In this document: positions 1 through 4,463 of the stretch, piece by piece | Numbering within the stretch: position 1 is the stretch's first letter | Layout: the number at the start of each line of letters is the position of its first letter | DNA from: Methanosarcina baikalica | Lineage (GTDB): Archaea; Halobacteriota; Methanosarcinia; Methanosarcinales; Methanosarcinaceae | DNA: 6,855 bases | Reading direction: 5' to 3' | NCBI RefSeq assembly: GCF_031461075.1 | Contig: NZ_JAVKPK010000109.1 | Span: 1-6,855, forward strand | Translations under genes and position numbers: made by a program | The notes under the pieces: model-generated | What the model saw: only the letters and a program-made list of their open reading frames with translations | Told to the model about the DNA's origin: nothing | Database searches by the model: none

Positions 1-20
1 TTTCAATATTAATTAGTGGA

Positions 21-70
21 TACTGTCAAACTTAGGTAATAATATGTATGCTTCTGTCAAATTTGGGTTA
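21..70. repeat. Imperfect direct repeat, two copies
   Basis: Two related 19-base units lie at 21-39 and 52-70. They share the core CTGTCAAA(C/T)TT(A/G)GGT and match at 15 of 19 positions, with a 31-base period. They precede and overlap the start of the unassigned open frame that ends at 294. No function is evident; they could be an operator pair, the scar of a duplication or chance in AT-rich DNA. Confidence 0.4.
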
Positions 71-294
71 CAAAGAAGGTTCCCTTTTGGGTTTCCAAGA
101 CTGATGCAAAGAAGGCTACAATTCCGGTCTTGAAGACTGCCTTAAACCTGGACAAGAAGAAGTTCTTACGAAGATTGCTGACTCAAAATCAACGATGTAT
201 GAACCCAAAACACAAAAGAGGCTACACAGAAAGCTTTAAAAATGGATACTTTAACAGCTACCACGACGCGAGATTTAAATGCTTAGAAAAATGA
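43..294 (+). pseudogene. Unassigned open frame, probable gene remnant
   Basis: One frame stays open for 83 codons between a TAA at 40-42 and a TGA at 292-294. It has no ATG until codon 53 (ATG at 199), so if real it is the C-terminal part of a broken gene, or it uses a rare start such as TTG at 130. The predicted peptide is very basic in the middle (KKKFLRRLL, NPKHKRG) and ends in YFNSYHDARFKCLEK. I do not recognise the family. A second frame is open over part of the same stretch (a peptide including SGLEDCLKPGQEEVLTK), so the reading frame itself is uncertain. No ribosome binding site was found. An intact gene is unlikely. Confidence 0.25.
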
Positions 295-331
295 TAGATT
301 ATACAACTATTGTCTATCAATTTCGACAGGG

Positions 332-460
332 CAATGTGCCGATTTTCTGTAAAATCACAAATATCAAGACATATTGAATAGAATATTCGATGTCAGAAGC
401 TTTATTTTATCCATAGTGTACAAAAATTTAACTTCAGATTTACAGAAAATCGGCACACTG
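332..460. mobile_element. 129-bp inverted-repeat element (MITE-like) or large hairpin
   Basis: The ends are a 19-base perfect inverted repeat, TGTGCCGATTTTCTGTAAA at 335-353 and its reverse complement at 439-457. It extends to 21 of 22 matches at 332-353 and 439-460. Pairing continues outward as ACAG (326-329) with CTGT (462-465), so the fold is longer than the core. Inside, 368-394 forms a second smaller hairpin (GACAT/ATGTC and GAATA/TATTC). There is no room for a transposase, and no convincing target duplication flanks either end. The layout fits a MITE mobilised by a full-length insertion sequence elsewhere, or a structured RNA. I cannot assign an IS family. Confidence 0.5.
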
Positions 461-494
461 GCTGTTACCTCATTCTTTGAAGCGGGAGCATACG

Positions 495-499
495 AAAAA
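495..499 (-). terminator. Weak oligo-T tract downstream of iron-sulfur flavoprotein 1
   Basis: Five A residues on the plus strand give a T5 run on the minus strand about 55 bases after the stop codon at 554. Archaeal terminators are often simple T tracts, but this one is short, and the inverted repeat at 332-460 is another possible 3' boundary. Confidence 0.25.
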
Positions 500-553
500 T
501 TATGTATTTAACTTATGAATCAGCTATCATTAAACTAAATTTCTACATTCTAA

Positions 554-1129
554 TTAAGCGTTGAGCTTTTTTAAAAGCCAGGCCATGTTCTGCCCCAGAA
601 CTTGCATTGTCCGGATGCCTTCTTCGTCTTTTTCAACGTCTCCCTCGTCAAGGCCTATCCCCATATTCCAGTAATTTGACCCCGGAATTATCATCTGGGA
701 AATTGTGAAAAAATGGTTGATAGAGTCAAAGACATGAACTGAGCCTGCCCTTCTTACTGCAACAACGGCTGCTCCTGCCTTTCGTCTGAAAAGTTCGCCG
801 TTGGCTTTGGAAACAAAACCTGCTCTATCTATCAAAGCTTTGAGCTCAGGGGTCAGGTCTGCAAAATAGGTCGGAGAGGCAAGAATAATACCGTCGGCTT
901 CAAGCATCTTTTCTATGCAGTTGTTTACGATATCCTTATCCATAACACATTTCTTGTCTTTGTTTTCAAAACATTTCCCGCAGGCAATGCAGCCGTGGAT
1001 ACTCTTTCCCCCGACATGCACGGTTTCTGTTTCAATTCCTTCCCTTTCAAGCTCGGCAAGGACATGCCTGATCAGGATTTCTGTGTTTCCGTCCTTTCTA
1101 GGGCTTCCGTTAAATGCAACAACTTTCAT
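554..1129 (-). CDS. Iron-sulfur flavoprotein (NADPH-dependent FMN reductase-like fold)
   Basis: This is a 191-residue flavodoxin-fold protein. The phosphate-binding loop NGSPRKDGNT (residues 7-16) binds FMN, SPTYF (85-89) is the second flavin-contacting segment, and NYWNMG (152-157) lies on the C-terminal side. The compact cysteine motif C47-x2-C50-x2-C53-x7-C61 matches the [4Fe-4S] ligand pattern of archaeal iron-sulfur flavoproteins. Known members are cytosolic dimers or tetramers that pass electrons from ferredoxin or reduced flavin to acceptors such as O2 or H2O2 in methanogens. Its start has a good site (AAGGAG, eight bases upstream). It lies 46 bases downstream of the flavin reductase and is probably co-transcribed with it. 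Family assignment is firm; the acceptor is unknown. Confidence 0.92.
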   Translation of the reverse strand: MKVVAFNGSPRKDGNTEILIRHVLAELEREGIETETVHVGGKSIHGCIACGKCFENKDKKCVMDKDIVNNCIEKMLEADGIILASPTYFADLTPELKALIDRAGFVSKANGELFRRKAGAAVVAVRRAGSVHVFDSINHFFTISQMIIPGSNYWNMGIGLDEGDVEKDEEGIRTMQVLGQNMAWLLKKLNA

Positions 1130-1137
1130 TTATCCAT

Positions 1138-1143
1138 CTCCTT
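1138..1143 (-). promoter_or_regulatory. Ribosome binding site of iron-sulfur flavoprotein 1
   Basis: AAGGAG on the minus strand lies eight bases before the ATG at 1129, in the gap after the flavin reductase. It supports this start and coupled translation within one transcript. Confidence 0.7.
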
Positions 1144-1175
1144 CAGTTGTCTATCTTTATTTATCCTTTTTCTTA

Positions 1176-1748
1176 TTATTTCTCTTTCAGACCTTTTCCT
1201 ATTTTCCAGGCGGCTCCGGCATAGTCTCCCACTGTCCAGTAGCTGTTGTCAGGCATAGTAAGGATCAGGGTTTTCATTTTCTTAATATCGGGCTTCCCTT
1301 GAGTAAGATACTGCTCTTCGGAATAAGCGGCAATAATTTCTCCCACAAAAAAGTAGTGTGTTGGAAACTCTAAGGTTTCGACCAGCCGGCACTCGAGGTT
1401 CACAGTACACTCTTTGATCATGGGCGCTGTTTCTAACTCTCCGTAAAATATTTCAAACAAATCTGATTTGTCAATCTTTTCCCCGGAGACAAGCCCGCAG
1501 TAATCGGTTTCTCTAACCATATCCTTACCGGGGAAATTGACGCTGAAGCACCCATTTTTCTTTATACCCTCTGGCGTGTAATGGGATTTGTGTACTCCCA
1601 CTCCAATCATCGGAGGGTTTGCATTCACACGGCTGACCCAGCCCAGGGCCATGAAATTGGCTTTTCCTTTAACTTTTGCCCCGAGAAGGGTTACCGGCAT
1701 AGGACAGACGAATACATTGTTATTGATCTTGATTTTCTCTGCCATCAT
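1176..1748 (-). CDS. Flavin reductase-like, FMN-binding split-barrel protein
   Basis: This is a 190-residue single-domain protein of the flavin reductase-like (FlaRed/DIM6-NTAB) family. Its recognisable path is PMPVTLLGA (16-24), NFMALGWVS (31-39), NPPMIGVGVHKSHYT (44-58), GCFSVN (66-71), DYCGLVSGEK (82-91) and HYFFVGEI (131-138). In the family the split barrel binds FMN. Members either reduce flavin with NAD(P)H or act as flavoproteins in electron transfer. Here it may feed or use the flavins of the neighbouring iron-sulfur flavoprotein, 46 bases downstream. Two adjacent ATGs (1748 and 1745) could start it. A strong TATA box at 1775-1784 places transcription start only a few bases before the ATG, so the message may be almost leaderless. 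Substrate cannot be inferred. Confidence 0.88.
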   Translation of the reverse strand: MMAEKIKINNNVFVCPMPVTLLGAKVKGKANFMALGWVSRVNANPPMIGVGVHKSHYTPEGIKKNGCFSVNFPGKDMVRETDYCGLVSGEKIDKSDLFEIFYGELETAPMIKECTVNLECRLVETLEFPTHYFFVGEIIAAYSEEQYLTQGKPDIKKMKTLILTMPDNSYWTVGDYAGAAWKIGKGLKEK

Positions 1749-1774
1749 GGTACTTTTCCCCAGCCTATTTATGC

Positions 1775-1784
1775 ATTTATATAT
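1775..1784 (-). promoter_or_regulatory. TATA box for flavin reductase / iron-sulfur flavoprotein 1
   Basis: The minus strand reads ATATATAAAT here, close to an ideal archaeal TATA box. A start site about 27 bases from its centre would fall near 1753, only about five bases before the ATG at 1748. It follows the T8 tract at 1811-1818, which supports an independent transcription unit. Confidence 0.55.
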
Positions 1785-1810
1785 TACATCGAGTTTGATG
1801 GCGCGTTTTC

Positions 1811-1818
1811 AAAAAAAA
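1811..1818 (-). terminator. Oligo-T (T8) terminator after the ABM-domain gene
   Basis: Eight consecutive A residues on the plus strand form a T8 run on the minus strand, about 50 bases past the ABM gene stop and before the next TATA box. Simple T tracts of this length are typical archaeal termination signals. Confidence 0.5.
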
Positions 1819-1869
1819 TGTATGGAAGTATAATTTGAAGAATGAAATCGATAAATTACAACTTTTTAA

Positions 1870-2157
1870 TCACAATTTTTTGTATACATTAATTTCAGTT
1901 TTTTTTTCAAGATATTCTGAAAGCAAAGGAAATATCTCTCTAAAATGATTGGAGTTTAAGTGTTTATCCAGGCTGCTTTCATCCTTCCACTCTTCTAGCA
2001 TAGTCAGAATTCCTGAATTCTCTAATTCCTGGTATAGCCCATATTCTATGCATCCCTCTTCTTTTAATGATTCTCCAACAAGGTTTTTACATAAACCTAT
2101 GAATTCTTGAATTTTTTCAGGTTTGACATTGTTTTTTGCAACAACTCTTATCGTCAA
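1870..2157 (-). CDS. ABM-fold (antibiotic biosynthesis monooxygenase / YgiN-like) protein, TTG start
   Basis: This 95-residue protein fits the small dimeric ferredoxin-like ABM family. EEGCIEYGLYQ (33-43), LEEWKDESSLDKH (54-66) and NSNHF (68-72) match the family signature of a GC-x-x-Y segment, an E-x-W strand and an H-x3/4-HF helix. Relatives act without cofactors on quinols or other aromatics, or have unknown roles in oxidant and quinone stress. No in-frame ATG exists between the upstream TAA and the conserved start. TTG at 2157 is the likely start, because GGTGAT lies three bases before it, the spacing expected for the extended methanogen site GGAGGTGATnnnATG. It lies downstream of the nitroreductase and a small ORF, and a T8 tract follows. 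Its substrate is unknown. Confidence 0.85.
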   Translation of the reverse strand: MTIRVVAKNNVKPEKIQEFIGLCKNLVGESLKEEGCIEYGLYQELENSGILTMLEEWKDESSLDKHLNSNHFREIFPLLSEYLEKKTEINVYKKL

Positions 2158-2160
2158 TAA

Positions 2161-2166
2161 ATCACC
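2161..2166 (-). promoter_or_regulatory. Ribosome binding site deciding the TTG start of the ABM gene
   Basis: The minus strand reads GGTGAT, then three bases, then TTG. Together with the preceding GCT it matches seven of nine bases of GGAGGTGAT, the extended complement of the archaeal 16S rRNA 3' end, at standard spacing. It is the main reason for choosing this non-ATG start. Confidence 0.6.
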
Positions 2167-2190
2167 AGCTTCTTATAAAACCAATTTTTC

Positions 2191-2310
2191 CTAAAATTCC
2201 CGGACTTCTATTAGCTTTTCTCTGCCAGGGATGTGTTGTGGGAAGGCTTTTTTGCATTTCCCGCATTCAAAACCTGAAAGCACGGCTCTGTCCCTCAAGC
2301 AGGCTATCAT
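2191..2310 (-). CDS. Small CxxC-containing ORF, possibly the 3' remnant of a decayed gene
   Basis: A 39-codon frame runs from ATG at 2310 to TAG at 2193. The peptide carries GFECGKCKKAF (residues 13-23) followed by PQHIPGREKLIEVREF, a CxxC pair that could bind a metal or be redox active. No good ribosome binding site precedes the ATG. The same frame continues upstream through two TAA stops to an ATG at 2430 that overlaps the nitroreductase stop as ATGA; between those stops it reads KKNIKIEDPKDLNPQ, which also looks protein-like. A once translationally coupled gene of about 80 codons, now broken by nonsense mutations, would explain this. The final codon is amber; if read through, as pyrrolysine in Methanosarcina, five codons and a TAA follow. 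No family recognised. Confidence 0.35.
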   Translation of the reverse strand: MIACLRDRAVLSGFECGKCKKAFPQHIPGREKLIEVREF

Positions 2311-2426
2311 AGATAAATTTTGGTTCTCTTAAGACTCCATTTGCGGATTCAAATCTTTGGGATCTTCTATTTTGATATTCTTTTTCTGAAGCAGTACAGA
2401 GTTTCGATTTTGCCGGTTTTACAGCT

Positions 2427-2999
2427 TCATTTTTTCTTCTGACCGTACCTGTTGTGGTAAACTTTCTCTTCCCTGTACCGGTCCTGAGGTCCGGGGGTTT
2501 GGGCAGGATAGCCTATGGGTACAAAAGCCAGAGGAATTACATGTTCAGGCAGCCCAAAAGCTTTCCTAAAACCTTCAATCCGATCCTTTATTGGATAGAT
2601 TCCTGTCCAGACTGCTCCAACCCCGACAGCATGAGCTGCAAGCAGGAGATTCTGGGTTGCTGCCGAACAGTCCTGCACCCAGTATCCGGGAACTTTTTCC
2701 TGAGTCGTGTCTCCGCAGATAAGGATTGCAAGGGATGCTTCCCTGCACATGCCAGCATAAGGGCTGAATGTAGGAATTTCTTCGAGGAGCTTTCTGTCAT
2801 CAATAACAATGAAGACCCAGGGCTGGGAATTGACAGCAGAAGGAGCGCTCATTGCAGCCCGGAGCAGTTCAGTAACAAGCTCCTGGGAAACTGGTCGGTC
2901 TGTGTATTTTCTAATGCTTCTTCGAGTGTGAATTGCTTCAAGCGTATCCATATCGATGTTTCCTATCCATTCTGAAAAGATTTGAGTGAGAAAACGCAT
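2427..2999 (-). CDS. Nitroreductase family FMN-dependent oxidoreductase
   Basis: This is a 190-residue nitroreductase-fold protein. AIHTRRSIRKY (22-32) is the N-terminal FMN phosphate-binding signature, APSAVNSQPW (52-61) the second flavin segment, and QDCSAATQNLLLAAHAVGVG (109-128) the core helix and turn. GIYPIKDR and PLAFVPIGYP complete the C-terminal half. Relatives are homodimers that use NAD(P)H or other donors to reduce nitro compounds, quinones, flavins or enones. The natural substrate here is unknown. The gene starts 28 bases after iron-sulfur flavoprotein 2, so one transcript is likely. The first ATG (2999) has a strong site (GAGGAG, eight bases). A second ATG (2951, residue 17) gives the more usual family N-terminus with a weaker AGGA site. 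The stop overlaps an ATG as ATGA. Confidence 0.92.
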   Translation of the reverse strand: MRFLTQIFSEWIGNIDMDTLEAIHTRRSIRKYTDRPVSQELVTELLRAAMSAPSAVNSQPWVFIVIDDRKLLEEIPTFSPYAGMCREASLAILICGDTTQEKVPGYWVQDCSAATQNLLLAAHAVGVGAVWTGIYPIKDRIEGFRKAFGLPEHVIPLAFVPIGYPAQTPGPQDRYREEKVYHNRYGQKKK

Positions 3000-3007
3000 C
3001 TCGAATT

Positions 3008-3013
3008 CTCCTC
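3008..3013 (-). promoter_or_regulatory. Ribosome binding site supporting the longer nitroreductase start
   Basis: GAGGAG lies eight bases before the ATG at 2999. It favours the 190-residue form over the shorter form starting at 2951, even though the extra 16 residues lie outside the conserved domain. Confidence 0.6.
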
Positions 3014-3027
3014 ATCCTGATCGTCTT

Positions 3028-3585
3028 TTACTTAAACAGGTTCATACCTGTATTTTTCGCTTTTTCCATAAGTTCGGTATTGGCCTTGACTTCTCCGGGG
3101 GCGTGGTATCCGACTGCCACCAGGGTATCCTTTACTTCCATTCGCATAAAGTTGGAAATCTGCCCTCCGAACTCCTCATAAACACCTTTGAAGGCCATGG
3201 GTTCAGGTGCTCCCTGGGCTCCTATAATTACGGCTTTTTTCCCGGCAGAGAGGCGGGGAGAGAAGTCAGCGTTGATAAGGGAGTAGCAGCGGTCAAGGAA
3301 GAGCCGCATCTGGCCTGTGAACTGACCAAAGTAAATCGGAGAACCGAAGATAACTCCATCTGCTGATGCAAGTTCATCGAATACTTCCACAAGGTCGTCT
3401 TCAAGCTTGCATTCTTCGTGGTTCTTGCAGTAATCGCAGCCCTGGCAGCCTTTGTAGTTCATCTCATTGAGGATGAAGGTTCGGGTCTCAGCACCTGCTT
3501 CTGCTGCGCCTGTGAGAACCTGCTGGACAAGGACGTTTGTGTTTCCATTCTTTCGGGGACTTCCAACAATACCTATGACTTTCAT
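3028..3585 (-). CDS. Iron-sulfur flavoprotein (second paralogue), first gene of the redox operon
   Basis: This 185-residue flavodoxin-fold protein is a paralogue of the protein at 554-1129. It has the FMN loop VGSPRKNGNT (7-16), GSPIYF (81-86) and the cysteine cluster C47-x2-C50-x2-C53-x5-C59. The last spacing is two residues shorter than in the paralogue but still within the family's range for a [4Fe-4S] cluster. The protein probably accepts electrons from ferredoxin or a reduced flavin in the cytosol and passes them to oxidants or organic acceptors. AGAGGT nine bases before the ATG supports the start. It is the first gene of its unit and is divergent from the HxlR regulator. Three phased direct repeats cover its promoter, so direct control by that regulator is plausible. 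Confidence 0.92.
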   Translation of the reverse strand: MKVIGIVGSPRKNGNTNVLVQQVLTGAAEAGAETRTFILNEMNYKGCQGCDYCKNHEECKLEDDLVEVFDELASADGVIFGSPIYFGQFTGQMRLFLDRCYSLINADFSPRLSAGKKAVIIGAQGAPEPMAFKGVYEEFGGQISNFMRMEVKDTLVAVGYHAPGEVKANTELMEKAKNTGMNLFK

Positions 3586-3594
3586 TTTATTCTT

Positions 3595-3600
3595 ACCTCT
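3595..3600 (-). promoter_or_regulatory. Ribosome binding site of iron-sulfur flavoprotein 2
   Basis: AGAGGT on the minus strand lies nine bases before the ATG at 3585, a normal archaeal spacing. Confidence 0.6.
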
Positions 3601-3612
3601 TGTTCTTTAAAC

Positions 3613-3644
3613 TGAATCTATCCTGAATTTATTTTTGAATTTAT
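3613..3644 (-). promoter_or_regulatory. Three phased direct repeats, candidate operator of the redox operon
   Basis: TGAAT(C/T)TAT (plus-strand reading) occurs at 3613-3621, 3624-3632 and 3636-3644; two copies are identical and the third differs at one base. The start-to-start steps of 11 and 12 bases put all copies on nearly the same helix face. They run from the predicted isf2 TATA box to its expected start site, where a bound repressor would block transcription. The HxlR protein encoded next door is the likely but unproven ligand. Confidence 0.45.
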
Positions 3645-3649
3645 ATCGG
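3640..3649 (-). promoter_or_regulatory. TATA box candidate for iron-sulfur flavoprotein 2
   Basis: The minus strand reads CCGATATAAA, a TATA-like box with a possible BRE just upstream. A start site near 3618 would leave a leader of about 33 bases containing the AGAGGT site. Confidence 0.45.
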
Positions 3650-3696
3650 TTTTTCCTTTTTAAATATCTGTATTTATTGATCTGTAATTTGCAGCA

Positions 3697-3752
3697 ACTA
3701 TACTTATATACTATACATACAATCCGGATACTAACTAACAAAATGGATACTA
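3697..3752 (+). promoter_or_regulatory. HxlR-gene promoter with paired repeats
   Basis: TTATATAC at 3704-3711 is a TATA-like box whose start site would fall near 3735. ACTATAC occurs at 3697-3703 and 3710-3716, flanking and overlapping that box. GGATACTA occurs at 3726-3733 and 3745-3752, 19 bases apart, at and just after the expected start. Either pair could be an autoregulatory operator. The AT-rich composition makes the first pair less significant than the second. Confidence 0.4.
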
Positions 3753-3761
3753 TGTGAGCAT

Positions 3762-4112
3762 ATGGTAAGTGAGATACAAAACAGTAAACATTACCAGTGT
3801 CCTGTGGAAGCAACCCTTGAGGTAATCGGAGGCAAATGGAAGCCTATTATCCTCTGGCAGTTAAGAACGGAAAAGCTGCGTTTTTCAGGGCTCCAGCAAA
3901 GCATGCAGGGTATTTCTCCTAAAATGCTTACGAAACAGCTGAGGGAACTTGAAGAAGACGGGCTAATTCTCAGGCAGGTTTATCCTGAAATCCCACCTAA
4001 AGTTGAGTATTCTCTGACCGATTTTGGAAAAACGATGCTTCCTGTTCTGGACGCTCTCTGCAAATGGGGAAACGAATATCTTGGCAGAGAATGTGCCCTG
4101 GGTAAAAAATAA
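3762..4112 (+). CDS. HxlR/DUF24 family winged-helix transcriptional regulator
   Basis: This 116-residue protein has the full HxlR signature: CPVEATLEVIGGKWKPIILWQL (13-34, shown by C13-P14 and GGKWK), LRFSGLQ (39-45), ISPKMLTKQLRELEEDGL (51-68, the recognition helix region), the wing PPKVEYSLTDFG (78-89) and a C-terminal dimerisation helix. C13 is the conserved N-terminal cysteine that several bacterial members use to sense quinones, aldehydes or oxidants. C100 and C111 could also form disulfides. Length is normal for the family. It is transcribed divergently from the redox block, the usual place for the regulator of such enzymes. The start is set by homology; only a weak GTGAG lies upstream. 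It probably represses isf2 and itself; whether it also acts at the flavin reductase promoter is unclear. Confidence 0.92.
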   Translation: MVSEIQNSKHYQCPVEATLEVIGGKWKPIILWQLRTEKLRFSGLQQSMQGISPKMLTKQLRELEEDGLILRQVYPEIPPKVEYSLTDFGKTMLPVLDALCKWGNEYLGRECALGKK

Positions 4113-4463
4113 TTGTTCGGCAGAAAATGGATTCAGGATAAACAGTGATTATTCAACTGGCTGTCTTTCTCTCTTTGAGAAATTTGTTTCCGGTTAATTT
4201 CAGAAAGGTTCTAAAATAACAAACATTCACGCAATAAGTAAAAATAATTCCTATTCCTGTATGTGGGTGTCAGTACTGGATTCTGTTTTTACTTGATTCA
4301 GAGATATAACGAATTTAGAATATATTTGGCAATAGAAGAACTTAAAATATATTCAACAATATTTTCAAAACATTTAAAGTTTTGAAAGTTCAATTCATAA
4401 ATTGTTGACAGGTCGGAAAGTCACTGAGAACTTTCGGGAATCGAAGAGATCAGGGTTAAGCTT
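4113..4463. other. Gene-free spacer between the regulator and the helicase
   Basis: No credible ORF or tRNA is visible in these 351 bases. A T5 run at 4286-4290 may end the HxlR transcript. TATA-like boxes on the plus strand lie at 4319-4327 and 4345-4352 and could serve the helicase gene. Two inverted repeats follow. The last 60 bases lead to the helicase start with only a weak AGGG as a ribosome binding site. Confidence 0.5.
4344..4389 (+). repeat. Two overlapping inverted repeats upstream of the helicase
   Basis: AAAATAT (4344-4350) pairs with ATATTTT (4359-4365). TTTCAAAAC (4363-4371) pairs perfectly with GTTTTGAAA (4379-4387) around a 7-base loop, and the stem extends to 11 pairs with one G-U and one A-U. 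The two stems share 4363-4365 and cannot form together in full. They lie 75-120 bases before the helicase start, so they may be in its leader or act as a protein-binding site. Confidence 0.4.

Noticed and set aside
295..334. Target-site duplication for the inverted-repeat element
   Set aside because: The bases flanking 332 and 460 do not form a direct repeat; they instead continue the inverted pairing, so no duplication is claimed.
915..1838. Several plus-strand open frames opposite the flavin reductase and iron-sulfur flavoprotein 1
   Set aside because: Antisense shadows of two well-supported genes, with low-complexity F/L/S-rich peptides.
2258..2430. Second open minus-strand frame after the nitroreductase (peptide including VLREPKFIYDSLLEG), perhaps joined by frameshift to the CxxC ORF
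   Set aside because: It has no start codon of its own and competes with the other frame, which has the ATGA overlap and the CxxC segment; noted only as an alternative reading.
2454..2975. Plus-strand open frame of 173 codons opposite the nitroreductase
   Set aside because: It is the complement of a clear nitroreductase gene and its peptide shows no domain logic; open only because of codon bias on the opposite strand.
3607..3813. Minus-strand frame of 68 codons across the divergent promoter
   Set aside because: It overlaps the start of the HxlR gene and the promoter region, is very biased (Y/K/I-rich), and has no ribosome binding site or family resemblance.
554..4112. Antiphage defence or secondary-metabolite cluster interpretation
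   Set aside because: All genes are common small redox families with an HxlR regulator; nothing in the window points to nucleic-acid targeting, toxins or biosynthetic core enzymes, and the ABM family name does not itself imply antibiotic synthesis.
4113..4463. Possible tRNA, small RNA gene or CRISPR repeats in the long spacer
   Set aside because: No cloverleaf, no CCA-ready acceptor stem and no regularly spaced repeats were seen; only AT-rich inverted repeats.
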